This document shows positions 45,701 to 50,942 of a stretch of DNA of 64,000 nt, piece after piece; within the stretch, counting starts at the first letter, position 1, and each line of letters opens with the position of its first letter. The stretch comes from an uncultured Chitinophaga sp. (lineage in GTDB: Bacteria; Bacteroidota; Bacteroidia; Chitinophagales; Chitinophagaceae): positions 62,001 to 126,000 of the forward strand of contig NZ_CABHOU010000108.1 of assembly GCF_902168175.1 (NCBI RefSeq), written 5' to 3'. The notes beneath the pieces were generated by a model. That model saw only the letters and a list, made by a program, of their open reading frames with translations. It had not been told where the DNA came from and ran no database searches. Both the position numbers and the translations under genes were made by a program.

Positions 45701-48000
45701 GCTTTACCTATACGCCTGCAACTGGATTTACGGGCCGCGATAGCCTTTACTACCAGCTTTGTGACAATGGTTTACCATCCCGCTGCGACACAGCGAAGGT
45801 GTTGATTAATGTCGGGCAGGTTAGCCGGGCACCAATAGCGGTGGATGACACGGTGAGGGTGAATAATCTGCAACCTGCGACTATCAATGTGCTGGGTAAT
45901 GACAATGATCCTGATGGTAATACGCTGACTGCTTCACTGGTAACTGCACCGGCCAATGGTACAGTGGTGTTAAATGCCGATGGAGGTCTCACTTACACGG
46001 CTAACGGCAGCTTCACCGGAACAGATATACTGGTTTACCAGGTTTGTGATAACGGTACGCCATCGCTTTGTGATACCGCCCGCGTGGTATTTGTGGTGAC
46101 ACAGGGTAACCTTCCGCCAATAGCGATAAACGATACCGTGATCATCAATAATACGCAGCCTGCCAGTGGTAATGTGTTAACGAACGACCGCGATCCGGAA
46201 AACGGCGTACTTACGCCAGCCATATTGACGGCTCCGGCTAACGGTACGATGGAACTGAATGCCGATGGCAGCTTCACGTACATTGCAGATCCCGGCTTCA
46301 CAGGAACCGACTTTGCCGACTACAGGCTGTGCGACAATGGTACACCGTCACTTTGTGATACGGCCAGGATATTCTTCGCCGTAAACCAGGGCAACCGCGC
46401 TCCAGTGGCTAATAACGATACGGTGCTTACGAATACGCTCACTCCTGTAACTGGTAATGTACTGACGAACGATATAGATCCTGATGGAGGGACGCTGACG
46501 GCGACTATGATCACTGCACCTGCGAATGGTACTATAACACTTAATGGCAACGGCAGCTTCACTTACACGCCGGCAGCCGGATTTGTGGGTACTGAATTCA
46601 TCGAGTACAGTGTGTGTGATAACGGTACGCCTCCGCTTTGCGACACGGCAAGGGTAGTATTTATCGTTGGGCAGGGTAACCGGGCACCACTCGCAACGGA
46701 CGATACGGTGCGCACTAACAGTCCGCAGCCGGTGACAGTTAACGCCTTAGCCAATGACAGCGACCCAGATGGTAATACACTGACGGCTACCCTGATTGGC
46801 CAGCCTGCGAATGGTACGATTACCTTAGGTGCCAACGGGGTGTTTACTTATACACCAAACGCAGGTTTTGCAGGTACAGACGGAGCCGACTACAAAGTAT
46901 GTGACAACGGTACGCCATCGCTTTGCGATACGGGCCGCATTACTTTCGTGGTAACGCCTAACCTGCCGCCTGTGTCAAACGATGATACGCTCCGCGTTAC
47001 CGGCTCATCGCCTGTATCGGGTAATGTGCTTACCAACGACCGTGATCCAAACAGTAATACTGGTCTTACCACAAGTCTGGTACAAGGTCCGCGTAACGGT
47101 ACGCTGGTGATCAACGCCAACGGCTCGGTTACCTATACCGCGAATACCGGTTATTATGGAATGGATACCGCTTATTACAAAGTATGTGATAACGGAACAC
47201 CGGCGCTTTGCGACACGGCGGCAATTTTCGTAGTGATCGCGGATGTCCCAAGATCATCGATTGGTGTAGCCAAAGCGGCGTCTGAACCAATATTGCTGCA
47301 AGACGGTTCTTACCAGTTCACCTACACCTTTGTGCTGCGTAATATGGGTAACAACGCACTTACCAACATCTCGCTTACCGACGATCTTACAACCACCTTC
47401 CCATCACCAATGGAAGCCAGGGTGGTGTCAGTTACGGGAATGGGCACGTTGGTGGCTAACCAGCAGTTCAATGGCCGCGGTAATATCGAATTGCTGAATA
47501 CTACAAGTACGCTGGCCGCAGGCGTAACTGATACCCTACGCCTTACCCTGCAGGTGTTCCCGAACAAAACATTCGGCACCTTCAATAACAAGGCTACGGT
47601 TACAGGTGCAACACCGGTGGGCGGCACGGTAAGCGATTTGTCTACAGTTGGCCTGAACCCGGATACGAACAATGATGGTCTGCCTTCAGAAAACGACGTG
47701 ACGCCGATTGGACTGATAGAAATCAAACTACGCATACCGGAAGGCTTCTCGCCGAACGGGGACGGAAAGAATGATTTCTTCGTGATCGGTAATGCGGGTA
47801 CAGACAGGATTGCGCTGGAGGTTTACAACCGTTGGGGTAACGTGGTGTACCGCAGTGACGCTTACCAGAACAACTGGAATGGCAAGTGTAATACAGGCAT
47901 TCGTTACGGCGAAGATGTGCCGGATGGTACTTACTACTACATCCTGCGCAATCTTACTACAGGAGAAAAATTTGTTAGTTACATCACTATAATGCGCTAA
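30721..48000 (+). CDS. Giant T9SS-secreted SprB-like adhesin with tandem-95 repeats
   Basis: 5,759 residues, one uninterrupted frame. Signal peptide (about 1-34, LLLPLLFLFTLATFPC). About 35-510: unique region (GSWTQPSSAYVAAWDVTVRG). About 515-640: DUF11-like (VGQTVTYTILMRNNGPAA). About 665-1310: PKD-like segments and five or six SprB-like Ig units (TYTYQWQSSTDN, YRRQVTSGGC). About 1311-5510: some 44 tandem-95 cadherin-like units of 92-98 residues, each with NDxPVAxDD, EDTPL, GTLTLNADGSFTYTP, NYNGxDSFxY and usually a CD...CDT cysteine pair. About 5515-5640: second DUF11-like domain. The last 95 residues are a CHU_C type B sorting domain (PEGFSPNGDGKNDFFVIGN, YNRWGNVVY, DGTYYYIL). It is expected on the cell surface, exported by T9SS, as adhesin or gliding filament; the PorP/SprF gene follows four bases later. 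Confidence 0.95.
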   Translation: MAQFYKACKLEGLLLPLLFLFTLATFPCRQLRAEGSKELNAHGGGRAYMLSTTTVSTTNPFPTLGTVNVFVKAGETVYLGSSAQGIGNGYMVIRMPNGTTVNTANRGATGRIANRTQEINGPIGLLNLSGYNAITYTVTAAQAGIWEIDFISPNQSNAANPPPISASGSWTQPSSAYVAAWDVTVRGTDGNVVTGRTYADVFTGNLGAANQPFNALFYILTKDGYRYTVNNNGQAGFGFSFFVNNKGSRTSTGAPSYKSIDDLALVNLKDPRSTDDATNITHKIFYNTPAADLPASAPTPSGTTWLVTTPTTPVASAYTFTGAEGTANTAGTNPAGGYFGFTANVGSNYALDVDVNRNGVYSDAVDRRLTGTASAGVNSVFWDGLDGTGAKVTTTSGTASVNVRVILFGGEVHFPFIDVENNVNGIIITRTNGDNAGNIVNWDDSGISTAGTTPSNPIKTGIDGISSAVNGHKWGSTSYSGTDFGNEVLLDTWAYVQSSALTNTATIVIQESDLETVSITPSTSALCVGQTVTYTILMRNNGPAAITGAQGRLTFPASLTNISFGTPSTSGTTITASSTTATQLDATMTMNNGGTVTFTVTGTVSSFPSGGTLPVTASIMRAADYTDPDATNPDAAAPTDPQGECDSAPSGVGCNNIKISSLVVSPVPSTSNAGPDQSLCALTSTTLAGNNPTTGTGVWTQVSGPTTATFASAGTFNTTVSNLATGTYNFRWTISSGICAVSTDEILVTVLPALAGNSITAPATITFCGSGDAAVITGSTPTGGTGTYTYQWQSSTDNITYTNISGATGATYDPPGATVTTFYRRQVTSGGCSTPLNSNAVTITIQPALANNTVTAPATTVFCGSGNADIITGTVPTGGNGAYSYQWQSSLDNSNWSNLSGATAQAYDPVSVGVTVYYRRLVTSGTCTSASISNTITITVNPALTAGSVGSNQTFCISGDPAAFTQTSAPTGGNGTYTYQWQVSTTSSSAGFADISGATAATYDAPVISVTSYYRRVVSSVGCSDATSAVITVVVTPGLTPGAVAASQSFCASGDPAVFTQTTAPTGGNGVYSYQWQSSVTSASSGFADISGATAATYDAPSLSVTTYFRRIVRSDACAEGISNVLTVTINPAISNNSVAVNQTICSGSTPAALSGTLPTGGSGTYTYRWESSTTGAAGFVTASGTATTQNYTPGALTQATIYRRIVSSAACGEVASNIIQISVTAAPTTANAGPDQGPLNATSVTLAGNTPTVGTGSWTQVSGPNTANIQNPSLPGTSVSGLAAGTYVFRWTISNSPCAASADDVTIIRNAAPVAQNDVATTNEDTQVAINVAANDNDADGTLLAGSVVIVTQPTYGTLTVNSNNTVTYVPAPNYNGSDNFSYTIKDNLNTVSNTATVTITVTPVNDVPVAGDDKINDLQDQVLNLPPPGLLANDVDPDGEQLSASVVTFPANGTLVINSDGSLTYTPRAGYVGQDVFSYKVCDASNTCDTGTVTIDIGNVNDVPVANADTYTVLEDNVLTVAAAGVLGNDTDADGDQLSATVITAPAKGTLTLNSNGSFVYTPNANANGPDSFTYNACDASGACSSATVTINITAVNDKPLAVDDAYNTNEDVALTVGGAGVITNDSDPDNDVLTATIITAPAHGTVTLNAAGNFVYTPAANYNGIDNFTYRLCDNGTPQLCDTGLVTITVSPVNDTVIITNDTYTTAEDVALSVGAPGVLGNDVDPDGDALTATVVTQPARGTLTFNANGSFVYTPAANYNGADSYTYRACDGAGACRVGTVNITVTAVNDAPVGIDDSYTLNEDVTLTIAAPGVLSNDTDIDGNALTVTVAVAPLHGTLTLNANGSFTYVPNSNYNGTDQFSYRVCDNGTPQLCDTGLVTLTVNPVNDVPVATDDTYTMAEDGTLNVTAAGVLVNDTDPDGNVLTASVITGPLNGTLTLNADGSFRYVPAANYNGTDLFIYRVCDNGGACDTATANITVTAVNDRPLSAPDSYTTSEDNTLTVAAPGVMFNDRDVDGDALTVSLVSTAANGTLTLNANGSLSFVPNANYNGVTSFVYRVCDGGALCDTNTATITVTAVNDVPVAANDTYTVTEDIPLTIAAPGLLANDTDADGDVLNASLLTAPQQGTIVINGNGSFVYTPASNYNGPDVFTYQVCDASGACVTGTVNLTVTAANDAPLSGDDAYTVGEDRVLTIATPGVLFNDVDIDNDPMTASVVRLPLYGTLALNTNGSFTYTPNANYNGLDTFIYRACDNGTPSLCDTAIVVLTVTPEADAPIAGDDNLATNEDVPLTITPQSLLANDTDADVGQTLTVSIYAQPANGTLSVNGAGNFVYTPNANFNGTDRFVYRVCDNGAPSLCDTATVTITVTAVNDAPVIRDDNYTAEEDAVLTVPASGVLLNDFEADGETMTALLLTQATHGTVVVAADGGFTYTPDPNFNGLDSFSYRACDASGNCTPGKVRIVVSPGNDVPVAVNDSYTLLEDTPLNIAAPGVIANDTDVDADSLTVSVNTQPTKGELTLNANGSFIYIPNADVNGVDSFKYNICDPGGACAIGTVVLNITPVNDTVQARDDEYNTDEDVVLVIAAPGVLQNDIDKEGDALTATLIGAVSPAQGTFTAFGTNGGFTFTPALDYNGTVTVEYRVCESNGACDTANIIINVGEENDPPVAVDDSRPEYAVGEDSILNIPASIGVLANDTDPDNVTVSASLATPPANGTVTLNADGSFTYIPNADFNGTDQFTYNVCDAGNLCDVGLVTITVRSVNDVPVAGVSSATTAEDTPLSATITGDTDIEGNTLAYAVVTPPTFGTITLNPNGTYTYTPNADFNGTDQLVYSVCDNGTPSLCDTGRLNITVTPVNDVPVVENENYTVNEDNTLVVQNTGVLSNDADKDGEPTVAVVTVPPLGQLSLNLDGTFTYTPRLNFNGIDSFTYRVCDVSNACAPGRAYITVLPVNDAPVAVTDTFYRAEDTVVTFPPAVVLINDVDVDGDLLSGYPIGSLSNGSFVANPDGTYTYTPAPNFNGTDYIDYVVCDNGNPSLCDTGHIVLIIQSRNDAPVALGDVYSMDEDGLLNMDAANGVLKNDTDPDGEALTSVIVNTSNGALTLNTNGSFAFRPNLNFNGVDSFTYRACDVAGVCDTAIVKINVAPVNDAPIAVDDAFTRSEDTVITFPASVILVNDIDVDGDVLTGYPLGNLTKGTFTTNPDGTYTYAPLKDFNGIDSIYYVVCDPGGLCDTGLIKLTITPVNDAPVANPVTYTVTEDTPLSESAPGIIGDDKDPDGEDIVATIVTAPLHGTISLNADGGFTYVPDRNYNGRDSLVYSLCDIQGACDTAYIYFVVTPVNDLPVVSGVTYTAAEDTPLTIAAPGVMVNSSDPDGDALTATLIDAPLHGTLTLNADGSFTYTPDDNYNGQDAFTVNVCDNGTPQSCVPITVTLNITAVDDTPVANSDSLATAEDIVLNVPAPGILANDVNMDGDVLTASIVTDPLHGQLTLDGGGNLVYRPALNYNGADSAVYRLCKANGLCDTAKIYITITPVNDRPVAVDDLFTRAEDTVITFPPSVVLINDIDVDGDVLTGHPFGSLTKGTFTANPDGTYTYSPLPNFNGVDSIQYEVCDPGGLCDTGLIRLIIVPRNDTPVAVDDAYATDEDIALSVPGPGVLANDTDVDDNDLLNVTILRNPSHGILQVNSNNSFLYTPDRNYNGVDTFLYVVYDAAGLRDTGTVLITVNSVNDAPIAADNVYTLDERTTVSDNMLTNDSDPDNDPLTATMITPPANGNINFNANGTFTYSPNSTFIGIDAITYMVCDPGGLCDTAVVTFNVQNVNDQPIAANDNVSVTEDTPATGNALTNDSDPDGDAFTATLLTGTINGTLVFNADGSFTYTPNANYNGLDSLVYGICDNGVPVLCDTAVVIFTVAPVNDQPVAVDDTLNLVEDTPATGNVLTNDSDPDGDALTASLVTAPVNGTVVLNADGSFTYTPNANYNGADSLVYQVCDNGTPSLCDTAVVRFTVSAVNDRPVAVDDAVAVTEDTPATGNVLTNDTDVEGDALTASLVTAPVNGTVVLNADGSFTYTPNANYNGADSLVYQVCDNGTPSLCDTAVVRFTVSAVNDRPVAVDDAVAVTEDTPATGNVLTNDTDVEGDALTASLVTAPVNGTVVLNSDGSFTYTPNANYNGADSLVYQVCDAGLCDTGVVRFTVSAVNDRPVAVDDVVAVTEDTPATGNVLTNDTDVEGDALTASLVTAPVNGTVVLNADGSFTYTPNANYNGADSLVYQVCDAGLCDTGVVRFTVSAVNDRPVAVDDAFAVTEDTPATGNVLTNDTDVEGDALTASLVTAPVNGTVVLNADGSFTYTPNANYNGADSLVYQVCDAGLCDTGVVRFTVSAVNDRPVAVDDVVAATEDTPATGNVLTNDTDVEGDALTASLVTAPVNGTVVLNADGSFTYTPNANYNGADSLVYQVCDAGLCDTGVVRFTVSAINDSPVAVDDAVAVTEDTPATGNVLTNDTDVEGDALTASLVTTPVNGTVVLNADGSFTYTPNANYNAADSLVYQVCDAGLCDTGVVRFTVSAVNDKPVAVDDVVAVTEDTPATGNVLTNDSDPDGDALTASLVTAPVNGTVVLNADGSFTYTPDANYNGLDSISYQACNTDGLCDTAVLRFTIAGVNDGPVAVNDSLTIAGGTVTNGNVTDNDTDPDGDNLSASLVTAPLHGTVVLNADGSFTYTPDVAYKGADSIVYKVCDTGNLCDTARVLLTIRNQAPLAVNDTVNVIVPQPVMFSILTNDNDPNGDPLTVTILGTLANGSLQANGNGSYTYTPDATFTGVHVLRYQVCDNATPALCDTASIVFVVPNQPPVANNDTLRTLEQQMVTGDLFANDSDPNGNTVLNATVLQAPKHGQIVINGFGSATYMPDAGFTGLDSAQYKVCDNGTPSRCDTAWVFITVGPGNLAPVAVDDTLNTIASAPVNANLMANDRDPDNNTLSVLIIVQPANGTVSALPDGSFTYTPATGFTGRDSLYYQLCDNGLPSRCDTAKVLINVGQVSRAPIAVDDTVRVNNLQPATINVLGNDNDPDGNTLTASLVTAPANGTVVLNADGGLTYTANGSFTGTDILVYQVCDNGTPSLCDTARVVFVVTQGNLPPIAINDTVIINNTQPASGNVLTNDRDPENGVLTPAILTAPANGTMELNADGSFTYIADPGFTGTDFADYRLCDNGTPSLCDTARIFFAVNQGNRAPVANNDTVLTNTLTPVTGNVLTNDIDPDGGTLTATMITAPANGTITLNGNGSFTYTPAAGFVGTEFIEYSVCDNGTPPLCDTARVVFIVGQGNRAPLATDDTVRTNSPQPVTVNALANDSDPDGNTLTATLIGQPANGTITLGANGVFTYTPNAGFAGTDGADYKVCDNGTPSLCDTGRITFVVTPNLPPVSNDDTLRVTGSSPVSGNVLTNDRDPNSNTGLTTSLVQGPRNGTLVINANGSVTYTANTGYYGMDTAYYKVCDNGTPALCDTAAIFVVIADVPRSSIGVAKAASEPILLQDGSYQFTYTFVLRNMGNNALTNISLTDDLTTTFPSPMEARVVSVTGMGTLVANQQFNGRGNIELLNTTSTLAAGVTDTLRLTLQVFPNKTFGTFNNKATVTGATPVGGTVSDLSTVGLNPDTNNDGLPSENDVTPIGLIEIKLRIPEGFSPNGDGKNDFFVIGNAGTDRIALEVYNRWGNVVYRSDAYQNNWNGKCNTGIRYGEDVPDGTYYYILRNLTTGEKFVSYITIMR
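34651..47250 (+). repeat. Tandem-95 (cadherin-like) repeat array, about 44 units
   Basis: Counted by eye on the NDxPVAxDD start of each unit. Period is mostly 276-291 bases. Units 1-35 carry an E-D pair about 17 residues in (TNEDTQV, TEDTPL); units 36-44 lack it (for example NNLQPATIN, NSPQPVTVN). Nearly all units have two cysteines nine to twelve residues apart near their end; units 1 and 25 lack both. Confidence 0.85.
42484..44709 (+). repeat. Block of eight nearly identical repeat units inside the adhesin gene
   Basis: Unit starts (gccgtggacgat or gccgttgacgat) fall at 42484, 42769, 43054, 43330, 43606, 43882, 44158 and 44434, that is spacings of 285, 285 and then five times 276. Neighbouring units differ by only a few bases, mostly silent, whereas the other units of the array share only protein-level similarity. 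The 9-base difference is the loss of three residues (NGTPSL to AGL) between the cysteines. Confidence 0.9.
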
Positions 48001-48004
48001 TCCG

Positions 48005-48934
48005 ATGAAAAAACTGCTATTGTTACAAGGATTGCTGCTATTGGTTATGACCGTAAACGGGCAGCAGGATGCGATGTACACGCAATACATGTTCAATACC
48101 CTGGCCATTAACCCCGGGTATGCGGGCAGCCGGGGCACGCTGAATGCCACGGCTATGTACAGACGGCAGTGGATAGGAGTGGAAGGCGCGCCGGAAACAC
48201 AAACGGTATCGCTGGATATGGGCACGCGTGATAAGAAAATCGGGCTGGGGCTGCAGGCGTTTAATGATAAGATTGGGATTACTAAGTCCACCGGGTTTTA
48301 TCTTACTTACGCCTACCGCATCAACTTCGGCGACGACGAGAGTTCGCTGGCTGTTGGTTTGCAGGGCGGCTTCACCAACTACAGGGCTAATCTTACAAAA
48401 GTTAGCCTGATAGACCAGGCGGGAGACCCCGCGTTTATGCAGAACGTAAATGTACTGATGCCCAGCTTCGGATCGGGCATCTATTATCATAATAGCCGCT
48501 TTTATGCAGGATTTTCAATCCCGAATATTGTGCGCACGTATTTGCGTAAGGACCAATACCTGTACACGACCGATGTGGTGGCCCACCGTTACATGCACTT
48601 GTTTTTCATGACAGGGTATGTATTCGACCTGAATGAAGATTACAAGCTGAAACCATCCCTGCTGATGAAGGCAGTTAAAGGTGCCCCCATAGAGGCGGAT
48701 ATTAATGCGAACCTGTGGATTAAGGATGTGGTGGCGATAGGCGCTTCTTACCGTACCGGTGATGCGATATCGGGACTGCTGGAATTGCAGCTGGGACCGC
48801 AGTTCAGGTTGGGGTATGCCTACGATCATAGTGTATCAAAACTGGTTAAATACAACCAGGGTACGCATGAAATTATGCTGCGCTTCGAGTTTGGATGGGA
48901 GAGGGGAGACATTCTTTCACCAAGGTATTTTTAA
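48005..48934 (+). CDS. PorP/SprF-family outer-membrane protein of the type IX secretion system
   Basis: 309 residues. Signal peptide (about 1-19, LLLLQGLLLLVMTVNGQ), then the family opening QQDAMYTQYMFNTLAINPGYAGSRG and TAMYRRQWIGVEGAPETQT, and barrel strands ending FEFGWERGDILSPRYF. Members (SprF in Flavobacterium johnsoniae) are needed for export and attachment of the CHU_C-type protein encoded next to them. The four-base gap after the adhesin gene makes this its dedicated partner. The next gene starts 10 bases after its stop. Confidence 0.95.
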   Translation: MKKLLLLQGLLLLVMTVNGQQDAMYTQYMFNTLAINPGYAGSRGTLNATAMYRRQWIGVEGAPETQTVSLDMGTRDKKIGLGLQAFNDKIGITKSTGFYLTYAYRINFGDDESSLAVGLQGGFTNYRANLTKVSLIDQAGDPAFMQNVNVLMPSFGSGIYYHNSRFYAGFSIPNIVRTYLRKDQYLYTTDVVAHRYMHLFFMTGYVFDLNEDYKLKPSLLMKAVKGAPIEADINANLWIKDVVAIGASYRTGDAISGLLELQLGPQFRLGYAYDHSVSKLVKYNQGTHEIMLRFEFGWERGDILSPRYF

Positions 48935-48944
48935 AAGACCGGTT

Positions 48945-50375
48945 ATGAGATTTTTTTCAGGAATATTAGGACTGATGCTGGTGCTCGTCAGCTACAGCAC
49001 AAAGGCACAACGGGAGGTAAAGAACGCCGACAGAGAATACGCAGCCCTTCGTTATAGAAATGCTATCCCTGTTTACCTGCGGGCCCTTAAAAAGGATACG
49101 GCCAATGTGGAGATTACTGAAAAACTGGCCGACTGCCTGTATAAAATAAAGGATTATCAAAATGCGATGACCTGGTATGATAAGTCCATTGCCATGGACC
49201 CGGACAACCCTCGCCTGGTACTGCCTTACGCACAGCTACTGGCAGCCAATGGTCAATACGCCAAAGCTGCCATATGGTACGAGAAATACCTCGATAAACA
49301 TGGAGACGATGAAACAGCCAAAGCCTTCCTGGATACTTACATGCACCTCGATCGCTTCCTCGACTCTTCACGCTGGACTATCACTTACCTGAATATCAAT
49401 ACAGGTTACGATGAATTCAGCCCTTCCTGGTTCGACGGCGGACTGCTGTTTGTAAGTAACCGCCCGCGTACGCGCATAGTACAGCATACCTTCGAGTGGG
49501 ACCGCTCGCCGTTTCTGAACCTTTACCATGTAGATGATACCAGTATCATCAAAACGGTGCCTCCGCCAGCGGAAGTGCCGGTGGATATTTCCAGTTACCG
49601 TGGCGTGTACCGCCCAACGGCGAATGATAACCGTAAGGTTTCTGCCCCGGCTGTTGAATCAAAATTGCCGCTGGACTTACCCCCCGTACCGAAGGAGTCT
49701 GTGCTGCCTTTTAATAAACAGCTGGAAACCAAATACCATGAAGGCCCCGTTACTTTTAACGCCGTTGGTGACAGCATTTATCTAAGCAGGAACAATATTT
49801 TTAAAGGAAAGGTGGGGAAAGATAAAAAAGGCGTGAATAAACTGAAGATCTATGCTGCCATCTACCGTTATGGCGATTGGAAAGATTTTAGGGAATTTCC
49901 CTATAACAGCCATGATTATTCGGTAGGGCATCCGGCTTTAAATCCGGGAGGCGATATACTGTATTTCGTATCGGACATGCCGGGCGGCAGAGGCGGCAGC
50001 GATATCTGGTTTTGCCACAAAACCCCCGAAGGCTGGAGCAAACCCGAAAATGCGGGGCCATCCATCAATACAAAGGGAAATGAGATGTTCCCTTACATCA
50101 GCAGAGAAGGCACGTTATACTTTTCCAGTGATGGACGGGGAGGATTGGGCGGAATGGACATCTTTTGTATGAAACTGCAAAACAGTATGCCTTCAGGCAA
50201 ATCTGAAAATATGGGTTATCCGCTTAATTCTTCAAAGGATGACTTTGGGGTGTTGGTTAATAAAGATGGGTACACCGGGTATTTTAGTTCAAACAGATGC
50301 GGAACGGACGATTTGTTTCACTTCCGTTTCACAGGACCGGGGTACCCGACCGGCATTAGTATTAGTGCCCGTTAG
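48945..50375 (+). CDS. TPR/PD40 protein related to T9SS PorE, without an OmpA domain
   Basis: 476 residues. Signal peptide (MRFFSGILGLMLVLVSYSTKAQ), TPR-like helices (about 25-130, KNADREYAALRYRNAIPVYLRAL), then PD40/WD40-type propeller motifs (SPSWFDGGLLFVSNRPRT, HPALNPGGDILYFVSDMPGGRGGSDIW, MFPYISREGTLYFSSDGRGGLGGMDIF, GYTGYFSSNRCGTDDLF). Relatives such as PorE continue with a carboxypeptidase-regulatory domain and a peptidoglycan-binding OmpA domain; this one stops just after the last PD40 blade. The start at 48945 gives the signal peptide; the longer open frame from 48759 would lie within porP. The three-gene set adhesin, PorP/SprF and TPR/PD40 looks like one operon. Confidence 0.82.
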   Translation: MRFFSGILGLMLVLVSYSTKAQREVKNADREYAALRYRNAIPVYLRALKKDTANVEITEKLADCLYKIKDYQNAMTWYDKSIAMDPDNPRLVLPYAQLLAANGQYAKAAIWYEKYLDKHGDDETAKAFLDTYMHLDRFLDSSRWTITYLNINTGYDEFSPSWFDGGLLFVSNRPRTRIVQHTFEWDRSPFLNLYHVDDTSIIKTVPPPAEVPVDISSYRGVYRPTANDNRKVSAPAVESKLPLDLPPVPKESVLPFNKQLETKYHEGPVTFNAVGDSIYLSRNNIFKGKVGKDKKGVNKLKIYAAIYRYGDWKDFREFPYNSHDYSVGHPALNPGGDILYFVSDMPGGRGGSDIWFCHKTPEGWSKPENAGPSINTKGNEMFPYISREGTLYFSSDGRGGLGGMDIFCMKLQNSMPSGKSENMGYPLNSSKDDFGVLVNKDGYTGYFSSNRCGTDDLFHFRFTGPGYPTGISISAR

Positions 50376-50674
50376 CCCAGTGCGGGGCCGTCTGGCTGAA
50401 CATTCGACTGACGGCCAGTTTGCTGGCCCTTAATAGCGATGTAGATCTCCTGCGCAATGTACCTGCCCTCTTCCGTAGCCACGGCAGGCACAAATTCGAT
50501 TCCCGTATCTTTTTCTACAAGCGTAAGGTCATTAGGGATAAAGTCTCCGAACAACTTAGCAGCATCATTGTGTAAGATATGATACGCTTTCCAACCCTCA
50601 ATACTCGTTTCTTCAACCGTAAGCTGGTATAACTTATCGTTAATACGCGCAGGGAACTGGTGAATTACTGACAT
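50372..50674 (-). CDS. Small conserved-looking hypothetical protein
   Basis: 100 residues, no signal peptide or membrane segment. Sequence includes FPARINDKLYQLTVEETSIEG and YIAQEIYIAIKGQQTG. I do not recognise the family. The start at 50674 is favoured because AAAAGGAAC lies at good Shine-Dalgarno distance before it; a longer frame begins with GTG at 50701. The stop overlaps by four bases the end of the convergent TPR/PD40 gene. A 268-base AT-rich gap separates it from the next operon. Confidence 0.55.
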   Translation of the reverse strand: MSVIHQFPARINDKLYQLTVEETSIEGWKAYHILHNDAAKLFGDFIPNDLTLVEKDTGIEFVPAVATEEGRYIAQEIYIAIKGQQTGRQSNVQPDGPALG

Positions 50675-50942
50675 ACCGTTCCTTTTTGTTACCATAAACA
50701 CAACTTTGGGGCCAAATAGTAGCAGGGTTATACGTATTTATGTCTAAATATATTTATTTTTAATGTTTTAAAAAGATTGGATTTTTGTCTATCTTAATTA
50801 AAATTGGAGTTTATTTATTTGATTTAACTAGTAGTAGATTTGTTTCTGTTGGTTTTTCGACTTCTTTTTTAGTGTATATCTCATTAACAGAATATTATCG
50901 GTCCACTTACCGCCGGGATATTTAATCATTAAACCAACGACA

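Noticed and set aside
31522..47735. Many long antisense frames inside the giant adhesin gene
   Set aside because: They recur with the repeat period and are mirror images of the biased repeat codons, not independent genes.
50835..50842. TAGATTTG -7 box ahead of the ATP-grasp gene
   Set aside because: The nearest upstream TTG sequences are 13 and 28 bases away, outside the usual 17-23 range, so a promoter could not be supported.
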